Notes under the pieces: model-generated
Told to the model about the DNA's origin: nothing
The model's database searches: none
Seen by the model: only the letters and a program-made list of their open reading frames with translations
Assembly (NCBI GenBank): GCA_017502425.1
Contig: JAFVVB010000197.1
Coordinates: 1-10,817 of the forward strand
DNA length: 10,817 nt
Direction: 5' to 3'
Source of the DNA: Ruminococcus sp.
Lineage (GTDB): Bacteria > Bacillota > Clostridia > Oscillospirales > Acutalibacteraceae
Part shown: positions 1 to 6,027 of the stretch, piece after piece
Position numbering within the stretch: position 1 is the stretch's first letter
Layout of the letters: the number at the start of each line of letters is the position of its first letter
Translations under genes and position numbers: made by a program

Positions 1-219
1 ATCTTTTCTCAAAAATACATGTGAAGGCTCACCTATGTAGAGATAGTATCTGCCGTCGCTAAACCCTAAAAGCTCTATATTCTTATCGGAGTAGACGTTA
101 CTTCTGTATCTGAGTGGCTGAATAAACGCTTTGGTTTTCACCCTATTTTCGCCTCTGACTATATTCACGTCACTACCGTATTTACGAATAAGGCTTACGA
201 CACTTTTTTGAAAACTCAT
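1..219 (-). CDS. Phage head-closure-like protein (3' part outside window)
   Basis: The first 73 codons of a gene that continues past the left edge. It begins with ATG at 219 and overlaps the stop of the upstream connector gene in an ATGA arrangement, so the two are probably translationally coupled. The visible protein starts MSFQKSVVSLIRKYGSDVNI and later has AFIQPLRYRSN and GRYYLYIGEP. This general pattern (a short N-terminal helix, then beta-rich sequence with a basic FIQPLRY-like segment) is what I associate with small head-tail joining proteins placed after the connector in Firmicutes siphophages. The role as a stopper or adaptor at the portal vertex is inferred mainly from position in the operon. 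It was read directly from the sequence by translating the reverse complement. The C-terminus is not visible, so length and family cannot be confirmed. Confidence 0.6.
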   Translation of the reverse strand, partial: MSFQKSVVSLIRKYGSDVNIVRGENRVKTKAFIQPLRYRSNVYSDKNIELLGFSDGRYYLYIGEPSHVFLRKD

Positions 220-578
220 GATGAAACCCCATAAAAAGCAAAGTCGTCAAAATCAAAAACATCGCTGATTTCACGCTTTTCTTCCTGCCACATTTTATGC
301 GCCTTATCAATCATATCTTCTGACTGAGTAATCTCAACGTCGCCTGCTTTGAATTTACCGCTGTTGTACGCAAAGTTAATCATTGAATATTTATAGTATG
401 CATATACAGCGCAAGCGTGCACAAGACGTGCACGTTCGCTTTCTGTAAAATTCCTGTTTGCTGTTCTGCTCTCAAAAAATTTTATGCAGTCACTTATAAC
501 AAAAACCCATTTTGAAATGTCTTCCTGACTCAGACCTGACACCAGAGCAAACCTGTTCAGTACATCTTTTAAACTCAA
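216..578 (-). CDS. Phage head-tail connector protein
   Basis: A 120-residue, largely helical protein lying directly after the major capsid gene (14 bases between them), the usual slot for a gp6/YqbG-type connector that docks below the portal and joins head to tail. The start is TTG at 578, chosen because a perfect AGGAGG lies 7 bases upstream and no ATG is better placed. Visible features are an amphipathic N-terminal helix (SLKDVLNRFALVSGLS), a central helical stretch with RARLVHACAVYAYYKYSMIN, and an acidic, aromatic C-terminus (DVFDFDDFAFYG). It has no Cys cluster, signal peptide or membrane segment. Its stop overlaps the start of the next gene by 4 bases. The connector role rests on gene order, size and helical character rather than a diagnostic motif. 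Confidence 0.65.
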   Translation of the reverse strand: MSLKDVLNRFALVSGLSQEDISKWVFVISDCIKFFESRTANRNFTESERARLVHACAVYAYYKYSMINFAYNSGKFKAGDVEITQSEDMIDKAHKMWQEEKREISDVFDFDDFAFYGVSS

Positions 579-592
579 GGTGCCACCTCCTA

Positions 593-1603
593 TTAGTAAG
601 TCATTTTTACTGATGCGTCCTTGAAAATTTTCGCAAAGCCTGCGATACAGCTGACAGTAGCACGCTCAAGCTGGCGGTCAATGAGCTTATCGTAGTCAGT
701 AACAACGTCGCCTGCTTTTACCATTTCAAGTGCACATGTGCTGTCTAAACCGATGATTAAATCATCTGAGATAGCATCGGTGTGTAAGAGTTTTGCACCG
801 AGTGGTGTGACCATTTTACCGCTGCTTTGGAAATTAAGTCCTGCGGTAGCGTCCTTCATTTCTGAAAGTGTAAGCACCTTTTTCATCGCATCAGTAGGTG
901 CTAAAATAGCGTTTAGCTTATATGGTGAAAGCTCTGACCATAATGAGATGATATCTGAGTATGTAAGCTCACCTGATGAAGCTGACGATACAGCTTTACA
1001 TGCGTTATTATTGCCGTCGCCGTTTAGGATAACCTCAACCGCGTCTTTAAGCTGAGAGTGTGCAATATACGCACCAATCTGCTTTAAAGTAACTGTGAAA
1101 AGGTCGAGTCGCTGGAATCTTAACGCCTCGTATGATGACACGAGCATTCTGCCACGCTTATGAAGCTTTACTAAATTGTCGCTTGTTTTCACTACTGTCT
1201 GAGGAATATACGCACCCTCGTTTACTATCTTGAGCGACTTATCATCGTCAGATAAATCAGAGTGAATGCTTCTGTAATCCATACCGTCAATAGTAGTAAC
1301 AGTAGCTACGATATCAGAAAGAATATCGCACTCATTCATACCCTGCTTTACAGCACGGGATACGTATTCAGGAAAGAGTGCTGCACTGTTTGAGCTCTGG
1401 AAGAACTTCTCCACACAATCAGAACCCTCGCCTGATACTTTGATGTCAAAACGCTTTAGCTGACGTGAAAATGCGTCTAAACCCTCGTACTGAGTACCGA
1501 CGTAGTTATCTGACGGATCAAGGCTTTCGAGCACATCAGTAAGGCTCTTGCCCTTTGACTGGTACATACCTTTTTCGAGATTAATATTTTCAAATAATGC
1601 CAT
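593..1603 (-). CDS. Phage major capsid protein
   Basis: A 336-residue protein that should be the shell subunit of the phage head. It follows the protease-scaffold and decoration-like genes, the standard place for the major capsid gene. The N-terminal 60 residues are polar and may be a flexible arm. Around residues 130-180 comes EGAYIP, then KLHKRGRMLVSSYEALRFQR, a pattern typical of HK97-fold capsid proteins of Firmicutes phages, where a basic strand is followed by a long spine helix. The C-terminal part has PTDAMKKVL, TPLGAKLLHTDAI and a closing beta region. The start is ATG at 1603 with AAGGGAG 7 bases upstream. It is full length with no frameshift, so it should still assemble if expressed. 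The capsid call is confident; which HK97-like subfamily it belongs to is not resolved here. Confidence 0.85.
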   Translation of the reverse strand: MALFENINLEKGMYQSKGKSLTDVLESLDPSDNYVGTQYEGLDAFSRQLKRFDIKVSGEGSDCVEKFFQSSNSAALFPEYVSRAVKQGMNECDILSDIVATVTTIDGMDYRSIHSDLSDDDKSLKIVNEGAYIPQTVVKTSDNLVKLHKRGRMLVSSYEALRFQRLDLFTVTLKQIGAYIAHSQLKDAVEVILNGDGNNNACKAVSSASSGELTYSDIISLWSELSPYKLNAILAPTDAMKKVLTLSEMKDATAGLNFQSSGKMVTPLGAKLLHTDAISDDLIIGLDSTCALEMVKAGDVVTDYDKLIDRQLERATVSCIAGFAKIFKDASVKMTY

Positions 1604-1622
1604 TAAAATACTCCCTTTCCTA

Positions 1623-1958
1623 TTAAAGAATAAAGCCGACTAAAGCATCAGAAACACTTACCACAAGGTACTCTCTGCCGTTTTCTGACTGAGTAACCTT
1701 GTTTTCTGATGCTGACGCAATTTTTGTGTAACCTACTGAGAATTCATCGTCAGTAGGCATTTCAATGTAACCTGAAAGCTGAACAGCAGCGTAGCCGTTT
1801 CTCACATTCACAGCGACACCTACCATGCTATCGCCAATGCCACATGCACACACGGTGTTTGATGATGCCATCTTTACCGGTGTGCCCATAGTAACGTCAC
1901 TACCTTCAACTTCAAAAGTCACAACATTTTCGTTATAGCCTGAAAAATTAATATTCAT
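1623..1958 (-). CDS. Capsid decoration/cement-like protein
   Basis: A 111-residue, beta-rich protein between the protease-scaffold gene and the major capsid gene. That position and size fit a head decoration or cement protein, which binds the outside of the expanded shell to stabilise it. The composition (many Val, Gly, Ser; segments GTPVKMASSNTVCACGIGDS and GYAAVQLSGYIEMP) resembles DUF2190-type capsid cement proteins, which share the idea of a small barrel with a 'value is set, then may change' repeat of short strands, but I cannot verify the family without a profile search. The start is ATG at 1958 with a perfect AGGAGG 5 bases upstream, one of the strongest sites in the operon and consistent with a structural protein needed in many copies. 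No signal peptide or metal site beyond a CAC pair is seen. Confidence 0.6.
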   Translation of the reverse strand: MNINFSGYNENVVTFEVEGSDVTMGTPVKMASSNTVCACGIGDSMVGVAVNVRNGYAAVQLSGYIEMPTDDEFSVGYTKIASASENKVTQSENGREYLVVSVSDALVGFIL

Positions 1959-1970
1959 ATTTGCCTCCTG

Positions 1971-2960
1971 TTAAATAGTAAACTGGTTGTTTAACTGTGT
2001 ATTTTTTGAGCGTTCATCGCTCTTTTTTTCTGCACGAAGCTGGATAATCGTTTTCTCACTTCTACTGCGTTTTTTCTCGTAGCCGTCTTTTAACTGCTCG
2101 AGTTCCTTTACGCTGAGTTTTTTAAGAATTGAATCGATAGTATCTGAGCTTATTTCCATATTTTCAACGCTCATATGCTTTTTCACCTTAAGCGTTAAAT
2201 AGTCTCTATACGCCTTTGCGTCCTGTGCCTGAGTTTCAAGCTGAGCTATGTATTCAAAAAGCTTTTTCGAGTCTTTTTCACACAGCGTAAGCTCTTTGCC
2301 CGCACCTAAAGATTTGAGTATATCGTTCATGGTATTTTTCTCCTCTTCTTTGTTTTTAAAGCCTTTGATAACACCTGCGTTTTTCTGAGCAGGAATCGCA
2401 ACGAAGCTGAATTCGTACGCATCGTATACTGAATTTAGCTCTCCATAACACATCACACCATCGTAAACCTCACCTTTTACGTGGTGACAGCTATGAGAAT
2501 TTATATCATTTGAGCATACTGAACACAGGGTGCTTTTTACTGCACATCCGACGCTGACTTCTTTTAAAATACCGCTGTCAAGCGACAGTATCAGGTCGTT
2601 GTTTTTCTCACTTTTAGGAATATATGCTTTTGCTACTAACCTGAAATAGTCGTCATTCAAAGCGGTTTTTCTGCCGTCAACTGCTTCTACTTTGCATGAA
2701 AAAATTCGTGCTGTCTGGTGGTGAGCCGTCGGATTGTGGTCGAAAATTCCCGTTTTTCCTAAAAACAGCTTTTCCATCTCAAAAAGCGATTCCACCGTAA
2801 AGCGTTCAAAATCTCTATCGATATCGTTATCGCACAGCACTACCGAAAATACATATACTTCATCGCTTTTAAGCTCTCTGCGTGTGTAGGAATTAATGAG
2901 TTTAAGCTCATCATCTGTTACTGTATTACTCACACTTTTCAGTACTACACCTGTTTTCAT
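1971..2960 (-). CDS. Capsid maturation protease fused to scaffold domain
   Basis: A 329-residue two-part protein. Residues 1 to about 195 look like a U35/HK97-type prohead protease that cleaves scaffold and capsid during head maturation. Candidate catalytic residues are His75 in FDHNPTAH, Ser136 in LKEVSVGC and Glu183 in AYEFSFVAIPAQ. Between the last two sits a Cys/His cluster (Cys146, Cys149, Cys158, His159, His160), probably a small Zn site, seen in proteases of other clostridial phages as far as I recall. Residues from about 205 are charged and helical with Gln/Lys/Glu-rich heptads, typical of scaffold that fills the prohead. The start ATG at 2960 overlaps the portal stop by 4 bases. An internal ATG at codon 211 has its own ribosome binding site, so a separate 119-residue scaffold is likely. 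Confidence 0.8.
   Translation of the reverse strand: MKTGVVLKSVSNTVTDDELKLINSYTRRELKSDEVYVFSVVLCDNDIDRDFERFTVESLFEMEKLFLGKTGIFDHNPTAHHQTARIFSCKVEAVDGRKTALNDDYFRLVAKAYIPKSEKNNDLILSLDSGILKEVSVGCAVKSTLCSVCSNDINSHSCHHVKGEVYDGVMCYGELNSVYDAYEFSFVAIPAQKNAGVIKGFKNKEEEKNTMNDILKSLGAGKELTLCEKDSKKLFEYIAQLETQAQDAKAYRDYLTLKVKKHMSVENMEISSDTIDSILKKLSVKELEQLKDGYEKKRSRSEKTIIQLRAEKKSDERSKNTQLNNQFTI
2328..2344 (-). promoter_or_regulatory. Internal ribosome binding site and ATG for free scaffold
   Basis: On the minus strand AGAGGAG at about 2346-2340 stands 9 bases before an in-frame ATG at 2330-2328. The Shine-Dalgarno bases are the codons for the Glu-Glu-Glu just after the protease domain. Starting here gives 119 residues (1971-2330) holding only the coiled-coil scaffold part. 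Nested scaffold genes are known in phage lambda (Nu3 within C), so the layout makes sense, but use of this start is inferred. Confidence 0.6.
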
Positions 2961-4108
2961 TCATTCACCTCCGTCAGCGTGTTTTCAATAGCAGCCGCCT
3001 GAGCATTATTAAGACGAGCCAAAGCAAGTGATGTTTCGTCTAAGAGATTGATGTGACTCCACTGTATCTCAAAATCATCACTTAACCCCTGAGTCCTCAG
3101 AAAATACTTACATGTTTTTCTGATTACGGGATTTAATATAGTTCTGTAATACTCAAGCTCCGATGTTAAAATATCCGCCTGCTGAGTACTCATACGCTCG
3201 GTTGATGACCACGAAAGTCCCAGCAAAAACGGAGGAATGCACAGCTTTGAGACTATCTGCTCTAAAAGGTGCCTTACCTCGATATCACACGAAAGCACCT
3301 GATTATCAGCACCGATAACCTTTACGCTGACATCGCCCACCGACACAAAGTCGCACACCTGAGTTTTATCACGCATCGCTTTACTCCACTGATTAGCGAT
3401 TTCGCTGACTCGCTGTTTTGTATTGCCACCCGAGTTGTTAGTCGGGTTATACGTAACCGCAAATCTAACGTTTCCTACTCGCTCGAAATTCACGCCTATG
3501 GTGTTAAAAATCTTAAGCAGTACAGAACTTACAAACGGTAGTCCCTTTAATATCGACGTACCGTTTGCGCTATTAGGCTCAGGATTAAGTAAGCTGATGT
3601 TTAAATACTCAGGATGCTTTACTATACTTAAACTCCCATCAGCGTTTTTAACGTACACATCGATTACAAGCGGGTCGCTACCGACTTTAAGCTCAATGTC
3701 GTTAAGTGAAGCGTTATAAAGCGCTACTATGCTTTTTCCGTCTTTTGAGATTACCATCTCACCCACCGCAGTACCGAAAGTCAGAAGCTGGTCAAAGTAG
3801 CTGTATAAAAAGTGCATAAAACCCTTTGAACAGTTATTGACTCTGACTTCGTCTAAAAAATCATCTACTGCTTTTTGTGACCTTTTGTCACTGCACTTTA
3901 GGGTAAACGTACCTAAAAGCCTCGTGATTTTTGAGATAGCCGCATCAATAACCGGCACCGCCTCGCGCAGACTCTCATATAGCTCGAACTGCTTTTTTGC
4001 GTATGGTGAGTAGTTATCAATACTCATAAACGGATGACTTACGGAATGTGACACAGAGGTCTGGACACTGCTGTCGGCTGCTTTATTTTTTGCAGAAAAT
4101 AATTTCAA
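2957..4108 (-). CDS. Phage portal protein
   Basis: A 383-residue portal protein, expected to form the ring at one head vertex through which DNA is pumped in by the terminase and later leaves into the tail. Supporting signs are the N-terminal helical region with the pattern REAVPVIDAAISKITRLLG (residues 48-66), the segment NPEPNSANGTSILKGLPFV (175-193), a clip/stem-like stretch around 205-290, and the C-terminal WSSTERMSTQQADILTSELE with INPV-like helix (300-330), all usual in clostridial siphophage portals. The start is TTG at 4108, chosen because AGGAGG lies 7 bases upstream and no upstream ATG fits. It lies 20 bases after the large terminase and overlaps the protease gene by 4 bases. It is slightly short for the family, but both ends look natural. 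Confidence 0.85.
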   Translation of the reverse strand: MKLFSAKNKAADSSVQTSVSHSVSHPFMSIDNYSPYAKKQFELYESLREAVPVIDAAISKITRLLGTFTLKCSDKRSQKAVDDFLDEVRVNNCSKGFMHFLYSYFDQLLTFGTAVGEMVISKDGKSIVALYNASLNDIELKVGSDPLVIDVYVKNADGSLSIVKHPEYLNISLLNPEPNSANGTSILKGLPFVSSVLLKIFNTIGVNFERVGNVRFAVTYNPTNNSGGNTKQRVSEIANQWSKAMRDKTQVCDFVSVGDVSVKVIGADNQVLSCDIEVRHLLEQIVSKLCIPPFLLGLSWSSTERMSTQQADILTSELEYYRTILNPVIRKTCKYFLRTQGLSDDFEIQWSHINLLDETSLALARLNNAQAAAIENTLTEVNE

Positions 4109-4128
4109 TTTATTACCTCCTGTTACAC

Positions 4129-5397
4129 TTATCTACTCATAGCAACACAGTAAAAGTCTTCTGTGTCGCTGTCTAAAATCGTGGTGACAAAATACCTGAT
4201 GTCATCCATCGCATGGTCGTTTGATTTGACTACTGAATCGTTGTGTGAATTTTCGCTCCATCTGTAAAGAGAAAACTCTCTTTTTGCATCTTTACAGTTT
4301 TCGCAGATTTTTATTTTTCCTTCTTTCAGCGCTGAACACACGCACCGTATTCCGTCTATAACGTTGTTTTTTGCACTTACTACATTAAATTTTGAGTGCC
4401 TTTTGATAACCTCAATAAAGCTCGCTGCTGACGGATCCACCGTGACTAAGGAGACTTTTCTGTCGCCCACAAGGCTCAAAAGCGCCTTATAGTGTTCCTC
4501 GTCGGTTCGTTGAATTCCCTCTACTTTTGAATCGTAGTAGTACTCATCAATCCGATACCACACGTCATCTTTTTTTGCCCATAACCCGAATGAGCTGGGA
4601 TTCACGGTACCGTAATCGCACGACACCGCATAGTCCTCGAACTCACCTTTTGGTACAGGCACGAATGCGCTGTCGTCCTCCATGAAAGGATACACAGCAC
4701 CACACACCGCTACCCACTCGCCTTTTACAAACCTGCGATAAAAAGAACCGCTATAAAGCTTCTCATATCGCTTTATCATCTTTTTTGACAGCGATGGGTT
4801 ATCGTGCATTTTAAAGTGAATATAGAGAGCGTTTTTTTCTTTACGCTTTTTTATCCACTCTCGATAGAACCAATGGGACGGATACTCAGGGTTGCAGTTA
4901 AACCAGAACCTGGACCCCGACACAGAGCACCTTGCCAACGCCTGCTCGACAAAAGACCTCGGCATCAATGCAACTTCGTCGAGTAATAATCCGCTGAGTG
5001 TCATTCCCTGAATGAGTGATGCAGAGCTCTCGTCTTTTCCACCGAATAGATAAAAGCGGTTAAGTCTACCGTTGAATTGGACCTCAAGTACGTTTTCGCT
5101 TGATTTAAGCTTTGCCTCAAACCCAAGCTCCTTTAAAGCAGGAATCAAAGGCGAAACCAGATTTCTTTTCAGCGAACGCACCGTTTTTGAGCACAGAGCA
5201 AACGACGAATCAGAAAACCGTGAAAACGCCCACAGCACAAACGAAACTGACATACAGAAAGTTTTGCCTGACCTGACAGCCCCGTCACAGATCAGCGCAT
5301 CAAAATCTCTGTACTTAGAATTATTGTGCCACCACGTAAACACCATCATCTGTTTCTTCGAAAATGGCTTATACTCCAAACCCATCACTCTTTTCAT
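4129..5397 (-). CDS. terL: Phage terminase large subunit
   Basis: The DNA-packaging motor: it hydrolyses ATP to push phage DNA through the portal and cuts the concatemer. At 422 residues it matches the SPP1 gp2-like class in size. The ATPase half has Walker A GAVRSGKT (39-46), Walker B LLLDE (137-141) and the coupling motif FNCNP (166-170). The RNase H-like nuclease half has the acidic residues expected: Asp261 in SCDYGT, Asp321 in VTVDPSAAS, and Asp394/Asp398 in the DHAMDD segment. All key residues are present, so the enzyme looks active. The start ATG at 5397 overlaps the small-subunit gene by 29 bases; a second ATG at 5385 is a possible alternative because no strong Shine-Dalgarno sits at the normal distance (GGAG is 15 bases away), which suggests coupling to upstream translation. 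Confidence 0.95.
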   Translation of the reverse strand: MKRVMGLEYKPFSKKQMMVFTWWHNNSKYRDFDALICDGAVRSGKTFCMSVSFVLWAFSRFSDSSFALCSKTVRSLKRNLVSPLIPALKELGFEAKLKSSENVLEVQFNGRLNRFYLFGGKDESSASLIQGMTLSGLLLDEVALMPRSFVEQALARCSVSGSRFWFNCNPEYPSHWFYREWIKKRKEKNALYIHFKMHDNPSLSKKMIKRYEKLYSGSFYRRFVKGEWVAVCGAVYPFMEDDSAFVPVPKGEFEDYAVSCDYGTVNPSSFGLWAKKDDVWYRIDEYYYDSKVEGIQRTDEEHYKALLSLVGDRKVSLVTVDPSAASFIEVIKRHSKFNVVSAKNNVIDGIRCVCSALKEGKIKICENCKDAKREFSLYRWSENSHNDSVVKSNDHAMDDIRYFVTTILDSDTEDFYCVAMSR

Positions 5398-5875
5398 CGC
5401 TAAGGCATTTTGCTCCCATATACAGCGCGTCTACCAGACCATTCGAGTTATTATGGTCGTCGCTGTGTTTCGGAATTAGTTTTTCGAGTGCTTTGAGTCT
5501 ATCGAAAAACTTGATTTCCATCGCACCGTCCTTAGGTTTTTTGATTTCCGACACCATGAATAAATCCATATCCTTGAGCTTTTCTTTCTCAGGGTTTTCA
5601 GAAAATAAAAGCCCCACCGCATCACTCACTGTGCTACACGCAAGCTTATGATACAAAACCGTAGATATACTGAAGAGAACGTGTGAGTACACCTTGGCGT
5701 TGTGTGAAATTTCTTCACATATATCTTCTCGCAGCATCAGGCTATACGCTTTATCAAGCGGATTTTTTGAGTACCCCGCCTTTTTAGCGGAACTTTCCGC
5801 GTCACAGCTTACACAGTAGTATCTGCAAAACAGCTTTTCCTTCAAAGAAAGCCCTTCTTTTCTTTTTCCCAACAT
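5369..5875 (-). CDS. terS: Phage terminase small subunit
   Basis: A 168-residue protein that should recognise the packaging site on phage DNA and load the large terminase. The N-terminal part has the helix-turn-helix pattern common to Firmicutes terminase small subunits: LKEKLFCRYY, then AESSAKKAGYSKNP (about residues 11-40). A helical middle suited to ring formation and a charged tail (KFFDRLKALEKLIPKHSDD) follow; the KFFDRLKALEKL segment is a typical end of the oligomerisation region. The start is ATG at 5875 with AAGGA 5 bases upstream. It is the first gene of the leftward phage operon, overlapping the large subunit, and no phage gene is seen upstream of it before the spore gene begins 152 bases away on the other strand. 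Confidence 0.88.
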   Translation of the reverse strand: MLGKRKEGLSLKEKLFCRYYCVSCDAESSAKKAGYSKNPLDKAYSLMLREDICEEISHNAKVYSHVLFSISTVLYHKLACSTVSDAVGLLFSENPEKEKLKDMDLFMVSEIKKPKDGAMEIKFFDRLKALEKLIPKHSDDHNNSNGLVDALYMGAKCLSDEKSDGFGV

Positions 5876-5924
5876 ATCAGTCCTTTCATATGGCTCTCAC
5901 TAATCCCTACTAAAGGCAGAAAAA

Positions 5925-5942
5925 TTGCATACTTTTATGCAA
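5925..5942. repeat. 18-bp perfect palindrome upstream of terS
   Basis: TTGCATA, 4 bases, then TATGCAA, in the divergent spacer between the small terminase and the spore gene. An 18-bp dyad of this kind suits a dimeric repressor or activator. On the minus strand it is also followed by five T, so a weak AT-rich terminator is the other reading. It lies about 50 bases from the terS start, where control of the capsid operon would be expected. Confidence 0.5.
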
Positions 5943-5958
5943 CTTTTTTAAAAAAAGT
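5942..5958. repeat. AT-only palindrome (T6/A7 tract)
   Basis: ACTTTTTT, one A, then AAAAAAGT: a perfect 17-base inverted repeat that abuts the 18-bp palindrome. Such T/A tracts often bend DNA or act as an UP-like element; here it separates the terS side from the spoVAF side. Function is not shown by the sequence. Confidence 0.4.
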
Positions 5959-5970
5959 GAAATTTTTTAT

Positions 5971-6001
5971 AAATACGGCTCTTTTTGGTAATGATATAGT
6001 A
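5971..6001 (+). promoter_or_regulatory. Possible forespore-type promoter for the spoVAF-like gene
   Basis: TATAGTA (5995-6001) matches 6 of 7 positions of the CATnnTA -10 pattern of sigma-G promoters, and AAATA (5971-5975) matches 4 of 5 of the GHATR -35 pattern, 19 bases apart instead of 17-18. No sigma-A promoter fits well here. Known forespore expression of GerA/SpoVA genes supports it, but the match is weak. Confidence 0.25.
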
Positions 6002-6027
6002 AAGATTTGAACACAAGGAACGATTAA

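Noticed and set aside
738..1055. A 105-codon open frame opposite the major capsid gene
   Set aside because: Shadow of the capsid gene, with no start signal or recognisable protein.
319..1694. A 14-base direct repeat (TTCTGACTGAGTAA at 319 and at 1681)
   Set aside because: Both copies encode Thr-Gln-Ser-Glu in two different genes; a chance match is enough.
5072..5651. Plus-strand open frames opposite the terminase genes
   Set aside because: They lie entirely over terS and terL, whose motifs are certain, and they have no ribosome sites.
5876..6027. Attachment site or tRNA at the phage-host border
   Set aside because: No tRNA fold or direct repeat core was found in the spacer; only palindromes are present.
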